Assembly: GCA_016932335.1 (NCBI GenBank)
Contig: JAFGCZ010000001.1
Location: 1-49,713, forward strand
Length of the DNA stretch: 49,713 bases
Direction of reading: 5' to 3'
Origin: Opitutales bacterium
GTDB lineage: Bacteria > Verrucomicrobiota > Verrucomicrobiia > Opitutales > Oceanipulchritudinaceae
Below the pieces are notes generated by a model. It saw only the letters and a program-made list of their open reading frames with translations, did not search any database and had not been told where the DNA came from. Shown piece by piece: positions 8,474 to 16,424 of this stretch. The position numbers were made by a program, and so were the translations under genes. The first letter of the stretch is position 1, and each line of letters opens with the position of its first letter.

Positions 8474-9025
8474 ATGGCTGATGCATTTTATGGTGAAATT
8501 TCTATATTTCCTTATACCTTTCCTCCTCAAGATTGGATGATATGTGATGGCTCTTCTTTGATGGTGCAACAATACCAAGTTTTGTACGCGGTCATTGGGG
8601 TTACCTATGGTGGCAGTGGAGTCACTGATTTCAATATTCCTGATCTTAGTCATCGTGCTCCTTTAGGATACGGAACCGGTGCGGGACTGACTCCATATCA
8701 AATTGGTGTTAAAAGTGGCTATTTGTCTGTTCAATTATGCAACGATTGTATTCCAGCTCATAAACACAAACTGGTTGGTTCTTTAGACGTTGGCTCTAAT
8801 GCGCCTGAACACACAAATGAATCTTTTCCGAGTTTTATGGATAAAAAGCAGGTTACATCTGTTTTTGGGTATGCAGATGGAAATACTAGCTCTTTAGTTC
8901 AAATGAGTGCAAAATCTCTTTCTGTTTCAGGATCTTATGACTATCCGCAACACGAAAATCGACAACCTTATACGGTAATGGAATATTGTATCTGCGTAGA
9001 AGGAGAGTGGCCTCAACGGCAATAA
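8474..9025 (+). CDS. Phage tail-collar (microcystin-dependent-protein-like) protein 3
   Basis: A 183-residue paralogue. I chose ATG 8474, preceded by GGGAG, over an earlier in-frame start at 8363 that lies inside the second copy. The layout is conserved (ADAFYGEISIFPYTFPPQDW, LYAVIGVTYGG, CIPAHKHKL, YTVMEYCICVEGEWPQ), but the collar motif has drifted to FNIPDLSHRAPLG. The drift suggests the three copies have separate positions in one structure rather than being redundant. A 28-nt gap leads to the small precursor-like ORF. Confidence 0.82.
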   Translation: MADAFYGEISIFPYTFPPQDWMICDGSSLMVQQYQVLYAVIGVTYGGSGVTDFNIPDLSHRAPLGYGTGAGLTPYQIGVKSGYLSVQLCNDCIPAHKHKLVGSLDVGSNAPEHTNESFPSFMDKKQVTSVFGYADGNTSSLVQMSAKSLSVSGSYDYPQHENRQPYTVMEYCICVEGEWPQRQ

Positions 9026-9053
9026 TTTATTAGATTTTACTACATAGAAAATT

Positions 9054-9158
9054 ATGAAAAGAAACTGGAAAAAACCTTCTTTGATTAGAGTTAGTATGTT
9101 GGAAACGCATGAAGGATTTATAACCCCTTCAGGAGATAGTTCCATTGGTTTTAGTTGA
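9054..9158 (+). CDS. Candidate lasso peptide precursor (34 residues)
   Basis: A short ORF from ATG 9054 to TGA 9158. An in-frame TAG at 9045 lies just upstream, so this is the only ATG start. The leader begins MKRNWKKPSLIRV and contains W5-x-x-P8-x-L10, the PqqD/RRE recognition motif of lasso leaders. The proposed core is GFITPSGDSSIGFS (residues 21-34): Gly at position 1, Asp at position 8 for an eight-residue macrolactam ring, and a C-terminal Ser, the site used by HprK-like lasso kinases. Thr18 lies at -3 instead of the usual -2; if the core began at Glu20 the ring would close at position 9. No strong ribosome site is visible. The function is inferred from motif and context. Confidence 0.6.
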   Translation: MKRNWKKPSLIRVSMLETHEGFITPSGDSSIGFS

Positions 9159-9325
9159 TCTTCCTGCACATTAATCTTCTGCGCCCTACTGACAGACGCT
9201 TATATTGGAGTGATATAAGGCCTGTCTTTGGTCGTATTGTTAAATGTCTAATGCTTGAGGGTGGTTTATCGCTACCTGCAGGCAATGGATGTAATTGTGT
9301 AAATAGAATTAATGAGTATGCTTGA
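9155..9325 (+). CDS. Possible second, diverged precursor-like frame
   Basis: An open frame follows the first precursor and ends with TGA 9323-9325, overlapping the methyltransferase start. Its C-terminal part (ATG at 9251) reads MLEGGLSLPAGNGCNCVN. Aligned to the first precursor, MLETHEGFITPSGD matches MLEGGLSLPAGN, sharing the pattern G-x-x-x-P-S/A-G-D/N. A Pro-rich leader-like stretch (IRPVFGRIVKCL) lies upstream, but its only starts are TTG 9155 or other non-ATG codons. Position 8 is Asn, which a cyclase cannot activate like Asp, and two Cys are present. It may be a decayed or altered precursor copy, or chance. Confidence is low. Confidence 0.28.
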   Translation: MIFLHINLLRPTDRRLYWSDIRPVFGRIVKCLMLEGGLSLPAGNGCNCVNRINEYA

Positions 9326-10349
9326 GGAGCTTACCATCCCTGAGGCGAATCCTGGCCGATGGCTTGGTTTGTGGGTGGATAAACTATTGAATTACAAAGA
9401 TGCCCCGGGGCCTTGGCAGTTTATGTGCCGGGACTATTTTGACCGATCCTGCAAGATTGTTGGATTGGATGAGCAGAACCCGAACGAAGTGGATCGGGTA
9501 GATACCATGCTTTCCTCAGGCAAGGCGATTTCTTCTTTGGGGGCAGCACAGTGCACCTGGCAGGGGAGCCGCACAGCCAAATTCATTCAGGGGGTCCACC
9601 AAGCGATCTTGGATCTCCAGCAGAGGTTTCCGAGCGAGACGCTTCGAGTGCTATACGCGGGGTGTGGCCCCTTGGCGCCACTTGCACTTCCCATATTGGC
9701 ACACTTTGGGTGCGAAAACATAAGTTTCGACTTGTTGGACATTCACGAAAGCTCTCTGGCGCGTGCTAAAACGTTGGCGGCACATTTTGGTGTCGAACAG
9801 GGAATTCACGAATGGATCTGTGGCGATGCCGCTGCGTTTACTCCACCAGACGGGCATCCTGGCTACCATCTGATTATTTCCGAGGTTATGCAGCAGGCTT
9901 TGCAGAACGAGCCGCAGGTGGCTGTAACAATTAACCTTTCTCAGTTCCTCGTTGAAGACGGTGTCTTTATTCCCGAGCGCATACAGCTTTCGCTTCAATA
10001 TTACAATTCGGGAGCGCGCTTGAATGCGACTCTCAACGGAGGAGGCGATATTGAGCAGTTTACTCAACCGATAGCGGATCTCTTTGAATTAACACCGACT
10101 CTGGCAAAGGGGTGGGCCGGGGATTCAGAGCGAATTCCTGCAGCAAAAGTTGAAATCCCTCCGCCAAATGATCCCAAGGCATCGCTCTATATTTTTACAG
10201 AGATACAAGTCTACGATTCGATATGGTTAGGTGCTTATGAATGTAGCCTGAATCTTCCTGTCAGAATGAAAAAAAAGCTCTCTGATGAAACGGAAGCTGA
10301 GTTTTACTATGAAATTAATGAAAAACCCGGGCTAAGAGTATTGAAATAA
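9312..10349 (+). CDS. Class I SAM-dependent methyltransferase
   Basis: A 345-residue protein with a Rossmann-type SAM site: VLYAGCGPLAPLALPIL is motif I, FDLLDIHESSL gives the acidic residue of motif II, and HEWICGDAAAF precedes the YHLIISEVMQQAL block. A C-terminal beta-rich half follows, reminiscent of protein arginine methyltransferase-like enzymes, but the acceptor cannot be named. An alternative start lies two codons later (ATG 9318). It begins inside the end of the second precursor-like frame and is followed 30 nt later by an acetyltransferase. It may methylate the peptide, or a cluster protein. Enzyme class likely; substrate unknown. Confidence 0.7.
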   Translation: MSMLEELTIPEANPGRWLGLWVDKLLNYKDAPGPWQFMCRDYFDRSCKIVGLDEQNPNEVDRVDTMLSSGKAISSLGAAQCTWQGSRTAKFIQGVHQAILDLQQRFPSETLRVLYAGCGPLAPLALPILAHFGCENISFDLLDIHESSLARAKTLAAHFGVEQGIHEWICGDAAAFTPPDGHPGYHLIISEVMQQALQNEPQVAVTINLSQFLVEDGVFIPERIQLSLQYYNSGARLNATLNGGGDIEQFTQPIADLFELTPTLAKGWAGDSERIPAAKVEIPPPNDPKASLYIFTEIQVYDSIWLGAYECSLNLPVRMKKKLSDETEAEFYYEINEKPGLRVLK

Positions 10350-10379
10350 CGATCCTTTTTATTTATCCCTAAATTTATC

Positions 10380-10916
10380 ATGAATGCTGTTTTAAAACTC
10401 CGCCCGATGGACCCCGATGACGAACCTTTTCTGCGTCAGTTGCGCATGCAGATTGATACCGAAAGGCTCGGGTTACATTACTGGAGCCCGGAGGAGCAGG
10501 AGCTGGCTCAGAAAATTGTGGATATGCAGTTTAAAGCTCACAATGCTCACTATAAAGAGGTGAAGAATGGCTGGGAAACAAAGGATAATATCATTGAACT
10601 AAATGGTGTTCCTGTGGGCCGTTTTATCATTACGGGAGGTTGCGAGGAAATTCGCTTGTGTGATATCGCTATTGAGCGTCAGTATCGTAATATGGGCCTT
10701 GGGCAAGCTGTTCTGGATATGACCAAAAAGGAGTGTCAAGAAAGCAAACGCCCTTTGCGTCTCCATGTGGATAAGCAAAATGCTGCCTACCAATTCTACC
10801 TGAATCAAGGCTTCCGCGTAATTGAAGACCACGACTCTCATTATTATATGGAATGGGATCCGTGTGGCAACGAACGCAAAATCATCTATTCCTTCGGAAG
10901 CAAGATGAACGGCTGA
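10380..10916 (+). CDS. GNAT family N-acetyltransferase
   Basis: A 178-residue GNAT protein. The acetyl-CoA pyrophosphate loop is QYRNMGLGQAV (R/Q-x-x-G-x-G type). The C-terminal block RLHVDKQNAAYQFYLNQGF is the typical last strand-helix of the fold. The N-terminus (LKLRPMDPDDEPFLRQL) matches the usual first strand. It is soluble, with no signal peptide. It lies 30 nt after the methyltransferase on the same strand and appears to end the cluster. The acceptor amine is unknown; peptide tailoring, self-protection or an unrelated role are all possible. Confidence 0.78.
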   Translation: MNAVLKLRPMDPDDEPFLRQLRMQIDTERLGLHYWSPEEQELAQKIVDMQFKAHNAHYKEVKNGWETKDNIIELNGVPVGRFIITGGCEEIRLCDIAIERQYRNMGLGQAVLDMTKKECQESKRPLRLHVDKQNAAYQFYLNQGFRVIEDHDSHYYMEWDPCGNERKIIYSFGSKMNG

Positions 10917-11515
10917 TTACGGGCTTGCATACTGCTCAATAAGACCGTGATCGTTTGCTGAAGCAAGGCTGGTCAACCACCCCTGGTCAAACAGTATGGA
11001 TTTGCTCATTTGGCTGCATTGCTCTTCTTCACATCTGCTCCGTATACTGCCTCCATTTTAGTAAGTGCTTGAATGGAGTAGCGTAAACTCAATGGCTCGC
11101 AAATCAGAAGTAAAGAAAGTCTCGCCAACATTCTTCCAAAAAGCAACCGATGTAGCCATGTTTTTATGATCTTCAGATGGCAGAAATGAGTTACGTGGGG
11201 AATAACTCCTTCTTTAGAATCTAAGCTTCCAGGAGCGCTTTTACCTGATACGATAAAAGACCGCAAACATATATGGGATTCGTAACTCTCGCGGTTATAT
11301 ACGATTAGCATAACTTGCACTTTTTCCATGTAGCCTAATGGAATTTAAAAAAACTTGGCGAATTCTGTTTTGATTTAACGTTTAACCTATAGACGGATTA
11401 TTGCATCTTTTCTTTGTGATAACTACGTTATTTAAAGTGACATCTTAACCAATAACGTTGCCAGGAATAGATATTGTGGCTTTCAGAAGTCCGGCAGCAG
11501 TTACCACGTTACCCC
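10917..11515. other. 599-nt gap between RiPP cluster and glycoside hydrolase cluster
   Basis: I see no convincing gene here. A 107-codon open frame on the minus strand (11006-11329) has no recognisable motif and an unusual composition (rich in Ser, Leu, Cys and His), and I do not support it. The right half is AT-rich and probably contains the promoter of the fucosidase gene; it includes AACGTT-containing stretches near 11389 and 11453 but no clear palindromic operator. This is the boundary between two functional blocks. Confidence 0.4.
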
Positions 11516-13795
11516 ATGAATACACGAATATCCTTTCTTTCTATAACCAAAACAGCTCTTGCCGCTGGCAGCGTTTTAGTCTCGCACGTTGTCCAAGCTC
11601 AAGAACCTGGGACCATTCCCTATTCCGCCACTCACGTAATCACTGCGAGTGATACTCCTGAAATCATTGTGGAGAAAGCTGCAAAGACTCTTCCGCGTGC
11701 CAACCAAACAGAGTGGATGCGTTTGGAACGAACTTTCTTTTTGCACTATGGCCCCAATACATTTAGAGGTGTTGAATGGGGGAGCGGACGCGAAGACCCT
11801 GCTATTTTCAATCCAACCTCCTTAGATGCTAATCAATGGGTTACGGCTATGAAGAACGCAGGGGGAAAGATGGTAATTCTTGTGTGCAAGCATCACGATG
11901 GCCTCTGCCTCTGGCAAACCCGCTACACAAAGCATTCCGTAGCTTCCAGTCCTTGGATGGATGGTAAGGGAGACGAGGTAAAAGCCGTATCTGAAGCCGC
12001 TCAGGCTCAAGGCTTGAAATTGGGAGTCTATCTTTCTCCTGCTGACCTGTATCAACTGCGCACCAATCCTAAAAATCCAGCGGGTTACTATGGCAACGGT
12101 AGCGCCAAGGTAAAATCCACCATTCCTACTAATACGGAAAGTTTCCAATCCGATCCGTCCCAGGGTAGAAAACCAATAGATGGCATTGGTAGTTTTGAAT
12201 ACACGGTAGACGACTACAACCGCTATTTCCTAAATCAACTCTACGAACTACTCACAGAATACGGGCCTGTATCCGTTGTCTGGTTCGATGGAGCTAATCC
12301 TGATCCCAGCGTTGAACAAACCTATGATTATGCCGCTTGGTATGATCTCATCCGCAAGCTGGCTCCAAATGCCGTCATTTCCGTAAAAGGTCCAGACTCC
12401 CGTTGGGTAGGCAATGAAGGTGGCGTTGGCCGAGAAACCGAATGGAGTGTCTTACCACTTCCTGAATCCGAAAAAACCTTTACCTGGCCTGACCTCTACG
12501 GAGCCGATTTGGGCAGTCGCTCACGCCTGGTTCCCGGCTCCCATCTCTGGTGGTATCCGGCAGAAGTAAACACTCCTATCCTCTACGGCTGGTTTTGGGC
12601 TGCGGGAAAGGGTGTAAAAAGTGCTTCTGAATTGATTGATTATTACTACAGATCCGTAGGCCGTAATGGCAATATGTTGCTAAACCTCTCACCGGATACT
12701 CGTGGTCTCATTCCAGACGATCAACTTTCTGTTCTTTCTCAAATGGCTCAGGTGGTAAACGATACTTTTGCTATAAACCTTGCCCAGGGTGCCAGCCTAA
12801 GCGCTGACAACTACAACGATGCTTACCGCCCTGATTTTGCTTTAGACAGCAATGAAGACACTTGGTGGGAAACCGCCGCCGGGAGAAATTCAGGAAGCCT
12901 TGTCCTTAATCTGCCTAAAGCGGTTACCTTCGATGTGGTTTCTCTTCAGGAAGCTGTAGATCACCGGAGCCAACGTGTGGAAACCTTTGCTATTGATGTG
13001 TGGGATGGCAACGCATGGACTAGTATAGATGAACAAACCACCATCGGACACAAACGCCTACTCCGTCTTGAAAAACCAGTTACCACACAGCGTGTGCGCA
13101 TCCGTATTACCAAGTCCCGTCTGGAACCAACCATTTCTGAGGTTGGCCTGTTCAAACAAGCCATTTCGATTCCAGCACCTACTATTTCAGAGCGGGATTC
13201 TCAAGGTCAGGTTTTCATTAGCAACCCAGAAATGCAGACCATTGTTTATACAACTGACGGCACTCTGCCTACAGCTGAATCCTCTGTCTACAAGGATCCT
13301 ATTTCAATGATCGACGGTGGGATTGTGCAGGCCGCTCGATTAACGACCGAAGGTAAGCTTGGAATGATTGCCTACAAAACCTTTACCGGTATTGCTCCGA
13401 TCGGTTGGAAATCAATCAATTCTCAAGAAGCCAAAAAAGCAATCGACGGTAATGCTTCAAGCATCTGGAATGCGGGAGAAGCCGCTCCTCAGGTCGTCAC
13501 TGTCGACATGGGGACCCCCCACTGCATTCGAGGTTTCACATACCTGCCAAGACAGGACAAGAGCTTGAATGGGATAGTGGAAAGCTATCGCTTCGAGGTC
13601 AGTGCCGATGGAAAACATTGGACCACAGTAATTGATGAAGGCCATTTCGGTAATATTAGAAACAACCCTGATCTGCACGAAGTAGTCTTTCAACCTCAAA
13701 TAATTCGTTATTTCCGTTTCACTGCGCTCAAAGTGCTCGAAGGCGGCAATGTCAGTGCCGCTGAGATCTCCGTTCTGGCAGCCGAGGGCAACTGA
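11516..13795 (+). CDS. Secreted alpha-L-fucosidase, GH29, with F5/8-type binding domains
   Basis: A 759-residue protein starting at ATG 11516; an upstream in-frame ATG at 11474 would bury the signal peptide. The signal peptide (about 28 residues) ends near VVQAQ. The GH29 domain (about 40-420) has FFLHYGPNTFRG, VCKHHDGLCLW and the nucleophile region VVWFDGANPDP with candidate nucleophile D258, then GNMLLNLSPD. It is followed by an F5/8 type C-like domain (about 420-555), a chitobiase C-terminal-like domain (VYTTDGTLPTAESSVY) and a second F5/8 type C-like domain to the end. It releases terminal L-fucose from glycans. It heads a run of alternating GH29 and GH2 genes and resembles the divergent GH29 type with a WFDG motif. 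Confidence 0.87.
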   Translation: MNTRISFLSITKTALAAGSVLVSHVVQAQEPGTIPYSATHVITASDTPEIIVEKAAKTLPRANQTEWMRLERTFFLHYGPNTFRGVEWGSGREDPAIFNPTSLDANQWVTAMKNAGGKMVILVCKHHDGLCLWQTRYTKHSVASSPWMDGKGDEVKAVSEAAQAQGLKLGVYLSPADLYQLRTNPKNPAGYYGNGSAKVKSTIPTNTESFQSDPSQGRKPIDGIGSFEYTVDDYNRYFLNQLYELLTEYGPVSVVWFDGANPDPSVEQTYDYAAWYDLIRKLAPNAVISVKGPDSRWVGNEGGVGRETEWSVLPLPESEKTFTWPDLYGADLGSRSRLVPGSHLWWYPAEVNTPILYGWFWAAGKGVKSASELIDYYYRSVGRNGNMLLNLSPDTRGLIPDDQLSVLSQMAQVVNDTFAINLAQGASLSADNYNDAYRPDFALDSNEDTWWETAAGRNSGSLVLNLPKAVTFDVVSLQEAVDHRSQRVETFAIDVWDGNAWTSIDEQTTIGHKRLLRLEKPVTTQRVRIRITKSRLEPTISEVGLFKQAISIPAPTISERDSQGQVFISNPEMQTIVYTTDGTLPTAESSVYKDPISMIDGGIVQAARLTTEGKLGMIAYKTFTGIAPIGWKSINSQEAKKAIDGNASSIWNAGEAAPQVVTVDMGTPHCIRGFTYLPRQDKSLNGIVESYRFEVSADGKHWTTVIDEGHFGNIRNNPDLHEVVFQPQIIRYFRFTALKVLEGGNVSAAEISVLAAEGN

Positions 13796-13834
13796 TTTAA
13801 CTTTTGGTAAATACCTATTCTAAAATCCAGTCTC

Positions 13835-16264
13835 ATGAGATTATATAAGCTACTCAAGCAGCCTCTGCGCTTTCTATCTCTTTCAATTCTATGCCTTACG
13901 ATGTCTTCCAATGTACTGGCAACACCCAATCGTACAGAAGTATCGCTTGACCGCAACTGGCGATTCCATTTGGGGGAAGCTCAAGAGGCCATCAACCCAA
14001 GTTATGACGACAGCAACTGGCGACTTGTTGATCTACCTCACGATTATGCCGTAGAAGGTAACTTCATCGAAGAAAGCCCCAACAGCAGCCCCTACTTGGC
14101 AAAAGACTGGTATTGGTTGCATGGATTTCTTCCAGTCCAACCAGCAGTCTATCGGAAAGAAATAGATATACCAGCAGGCGCCGAAGGGAAAAAACTTTGG
14201 CTGGAGTTCAATGGGGTATGTAGTAACAGTACCTACTGGCTCAATGGTAAAAAAATGGGTACTCAATTCAGTGGCTACACCCGCTCACGTTTCGACATCA
14301 CAGCTCAGGCCAACCCGGGCGGTCGCAACATCCTCGTGGTGCAAGTCGATCCACGTTACGATGGCTGGTGGTATGAAGGCGCAGGCATTTACCGTCATGT
14401 AAACCTCATCACCGTTGATCCGGTGCATATTATTCCAGACGGTCTTTTCGTGGCTCCTGAAATTAAAGATCCCGGTGAAGGCATTACAGCAGATTCCACC
14501 ATCCGTGTGGAAACAGCAGTAGCCAATGATACGAATCAGGTTGCCAAAACCAAAATATGCAACGAAATTTTCGATGCTGAAGGCAACAAGCTGGCAGATC
14601 AGGCGTCTGAAGACATTATCGCAGCCTCCACCAGCTTCAAGTTCGCTCACCGTATTGCTCTTCCCCAAGCTAAACTCTGGTCACCCGAAAGTCCTTACCT
14701 CTACACGCTGAAGACAACTATCAGTGTGTCCGGAAAGGTCGTTGATCAAGTGACCACTAAATTTGGTGTTCGCCATATTCGCTTTGATGCCGAAAAGGGA
14801 TTTTTCCTCAACGGAAAACATCTTGTGCTTCGAGGCGTAAACATGCACCAAGACCACGCAGGGGTTGGCACTGCCATGCCTGACCGATTGTTCACCTGGA
14901 GGCTCGAACGCCTTAGAGAAATGGGATGCAATGCCATTCGCATGTCCCATAATCCGGTTGAACCTTTTCTCATGGATGAATGCGACCGCATGGGCTTCCT
15001 GGTAATTGCAGAAAACCGACACTTAGGGGATACCTACGTGGACCAAGCACCTGTTTCCACTCCGGCAATAGAGCATCGGGATCTTAGTTTACTCGTATTG
15101 CGCGATCGAAATCACCCGAGCATTATCCTGTGGTCACTGTGCAATGAGCAATGGATCAGCGGTTCTGCGGAGGCTGCTGCCATTATAAGAGCCATGCGCA
15201 CACGTGTGCACAAACTGGATCCTACTCGCCCTGTTACTGCCGCCCTAAACTGTGGTTTTGATAGTCTTGACGGCATGATTAGTGAGCTCGACGTTGTCGG
15301 CATCAACTACAACCCTTGGAGCTATGATCAGGTCCACACACTCTTCCCGGATAAACCGCTCTTAGCTTCTGAAATTGCCAGCGAAATCTGTACACGTGGT
15401 ATTTATAGCACCGATAATTGGGAGGACTATTATGGAGACAAAGATCGTGGCTATGTATCCGCCTACAGTATCACTGCTGGTCCAGCAGGTCAGACCGTAG
15501 AAAAGGCGTGGCCTCCTGTCATCAGTCGAGAAAACTTTGCTGGTGCCTTTGTATGGGCTGCCTTCGACTACAAGGGAGAACCTCGTCCCTTTTCTTGGCC
15601 AGTAATTAACTGCCACTATGGATTTATGGATATCTGTGGTTTTCCCAAGGATAGTTACTATTACTATAAGTCCTGGTGGACTCAGGAACCCGTGCTGCAC
15701 CTATTTCCTCACTGGAATTGGGAGGGTAAAGAAGGTAAAGAAATATCTGTCTGGGTTCACAGTAATTGCGGCGAGGTAGAGTTGTTTCTCAACGGAAAAT
15801 CTCTGGGCAAGAAGAAGACCAACCCTTACCATCACCTAGAATGGAAGGTTAAGTATGCTCCTGGCAAGATTATAGCCAAAGGAACCTACAACGGACAAAC
15901 AGTTGAAGACACAAGAGAAACCACTGGAGAGCCATTCCAAATCCGTTTAATAGCTGATCGTTCAGAGCTTACAGCCGACTACGAAGACCTTTCCGTCGTC
16001 ACAGTAGAAGTGCTGGATGCACAAGGCCGTATTGTCCCAATTGCTCAAAACAAAATACAATTCAAACTCTCTGGCCCAGCCCGAATCATCGGTGTAGGCA
16101 ATGGAAACCCCTCCTGTCTAGAACCGGACAAGGGCGATAGTCGTTCCGTATTCAATGGATTAGCTCAGGTCATCATCCAAACCAATGATGAAGGCGGTAC
16201 CATAACGCTGGATGCTCAATCTCCCGGATTGAAATCAGCATCTGTCCAACTGCACAGCAAATAG
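13835..16264 (+). CDS. Secreted GH2 beta-galactosidase-like glycosidase
   Basis: An 809-residue protein with an N-terminal signal peptide (about 30 residues, ending SSNVLA). The GH2 layout is a jelly-roll sugar-binding domain (LDRNWRFHLGEA, WLNGKKMG), an Ig-like domain, then a TIM barrel with VLRGVNMHQDH and IRMSHNP. The acid/base Glu is E438 in WSLCNEQW and the candidate nucleophile is E513 in LLASEIASE. A C-terminal DUF4982-like domain (ELFLNGKSLGKKKT) and an Ig-like domain follow. Most such enzymes are beta-galactosidases; specificity is not certain. It starts 39 nt after the fucosidase stop, so co-transcription is likely: the fucosidase would expose a beta-linked sugar for this enzyme. 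A strong hairpin follows. Confidence 0.85.
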   Translation: MRLYKLLKQPLRFLSLSILCLTMSSNVLATPNRTEVSLDRNWRFHLGEAQEAINPSYDDSNWRLVDLPHDYAVEGNFIEESPNSSPYLAKDWYWLHGFLPVQPAVYRKEIDIPAGAEGKKLWLEFNGVCSNSTYWLNGKKMGTQFSGYTRSRFDITAQANPGGRNILVVQVDPRYDGWWYEGAGIYRHVNLITVDPVHIIPDGLFVAPEIKDPGEGITADSTIRVETAVANDTNQVAKTKICNEIFDAEGNKLADQASEDIIAASTSFKFAHRIALPQAKLWSPESPYLYTLKTTISVSGKVVDQVTTKFGVRHIRFDAEKGFFLNGKHLVLRGVNMHQDHAGVGTAMPDRLFTWRLERLREMGCNAIRMSHNPVEPFLMDECDRMGFLVIAENRHLGDTYVDQAPVSTPAIEHRDLSLLVLRDRNHPSIILWSLCNEQWISGSAEAAAIIRAMRTRVHKLDPTRPVTAALNCGFDSLDGMISELDVVGINYNPWSYDQVHTLFPDKPLLASEIASEICTRGIYSTDNWEDYYGDKDRGYVSAYSITAGPAGQTVEKAWPPVISRENFAGAFVWAAFDYKGEPRPFSWPVINCHYGFMDICGFPKDSYYYYKSWWTQEPVLHLFPHWNWEGKEGKEISVWVHSNCGEVELFLNGKSLGKKKTNPYHHLEWKVKYAPGKIIAKGTYNGQTVEDTRETTGEPFQIRLIADRSELTADYEDLSVVTVEVLDAQGRIVPIAQNKIQFKLSGPARIIGVGNGNPSCLEPDKGDSRSVFNGLAQVIIQTNDEGGTITLDAQSPGLKSASVQLHSK

Positions 16265-16308
16265 TTAGCATCACTAAAAAGTGATTGGACTTTAATTTCT
16301 ATAATCGC

Positions 16309-16337
16309 CGAAACGTTACCTTTGAGGTAACGTTTCG
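16309..16337 (+). terminator. Strong hairpin after the GH2 gene
   Basis: A perfect 12-bp inverted repeat, CGAAACGTTACC and GGTAACGTTTCG, with loop TTTGA. The T-tract after it is weak (TTCTAT), so it may act as a terminator or a mRNA-stabilising stem between the first GH29-GH2 pair and the second. A smaller hairpin (TCACT/AGTGA, 16271-16284) lies just before it. Confidence 0.6.
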
Positions 16338-16424
16338 TTCTATGTAAAAGGCTTACGAAACTGAAATTGGAATAACCTCCATTCCTTACCCTTTTCCGCT
16401 TAGTTAATCGCTAAGAACCCCACA

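Noticed and set aside
6949..9025. Tail-collar genes as a prophage remnant
   Set aside because: No capsid, portal, terminase, integrase or lysis genes are nearby, and the three-copy set with a DUF6916-like gene fits a stable non-phage block.
11006..11329. 107-codon minus-strand frame in the 10.9-11.5 kb gap
   Set aside because: No motif, odd composition, no ribosome site and no operon partner; most likely chance.
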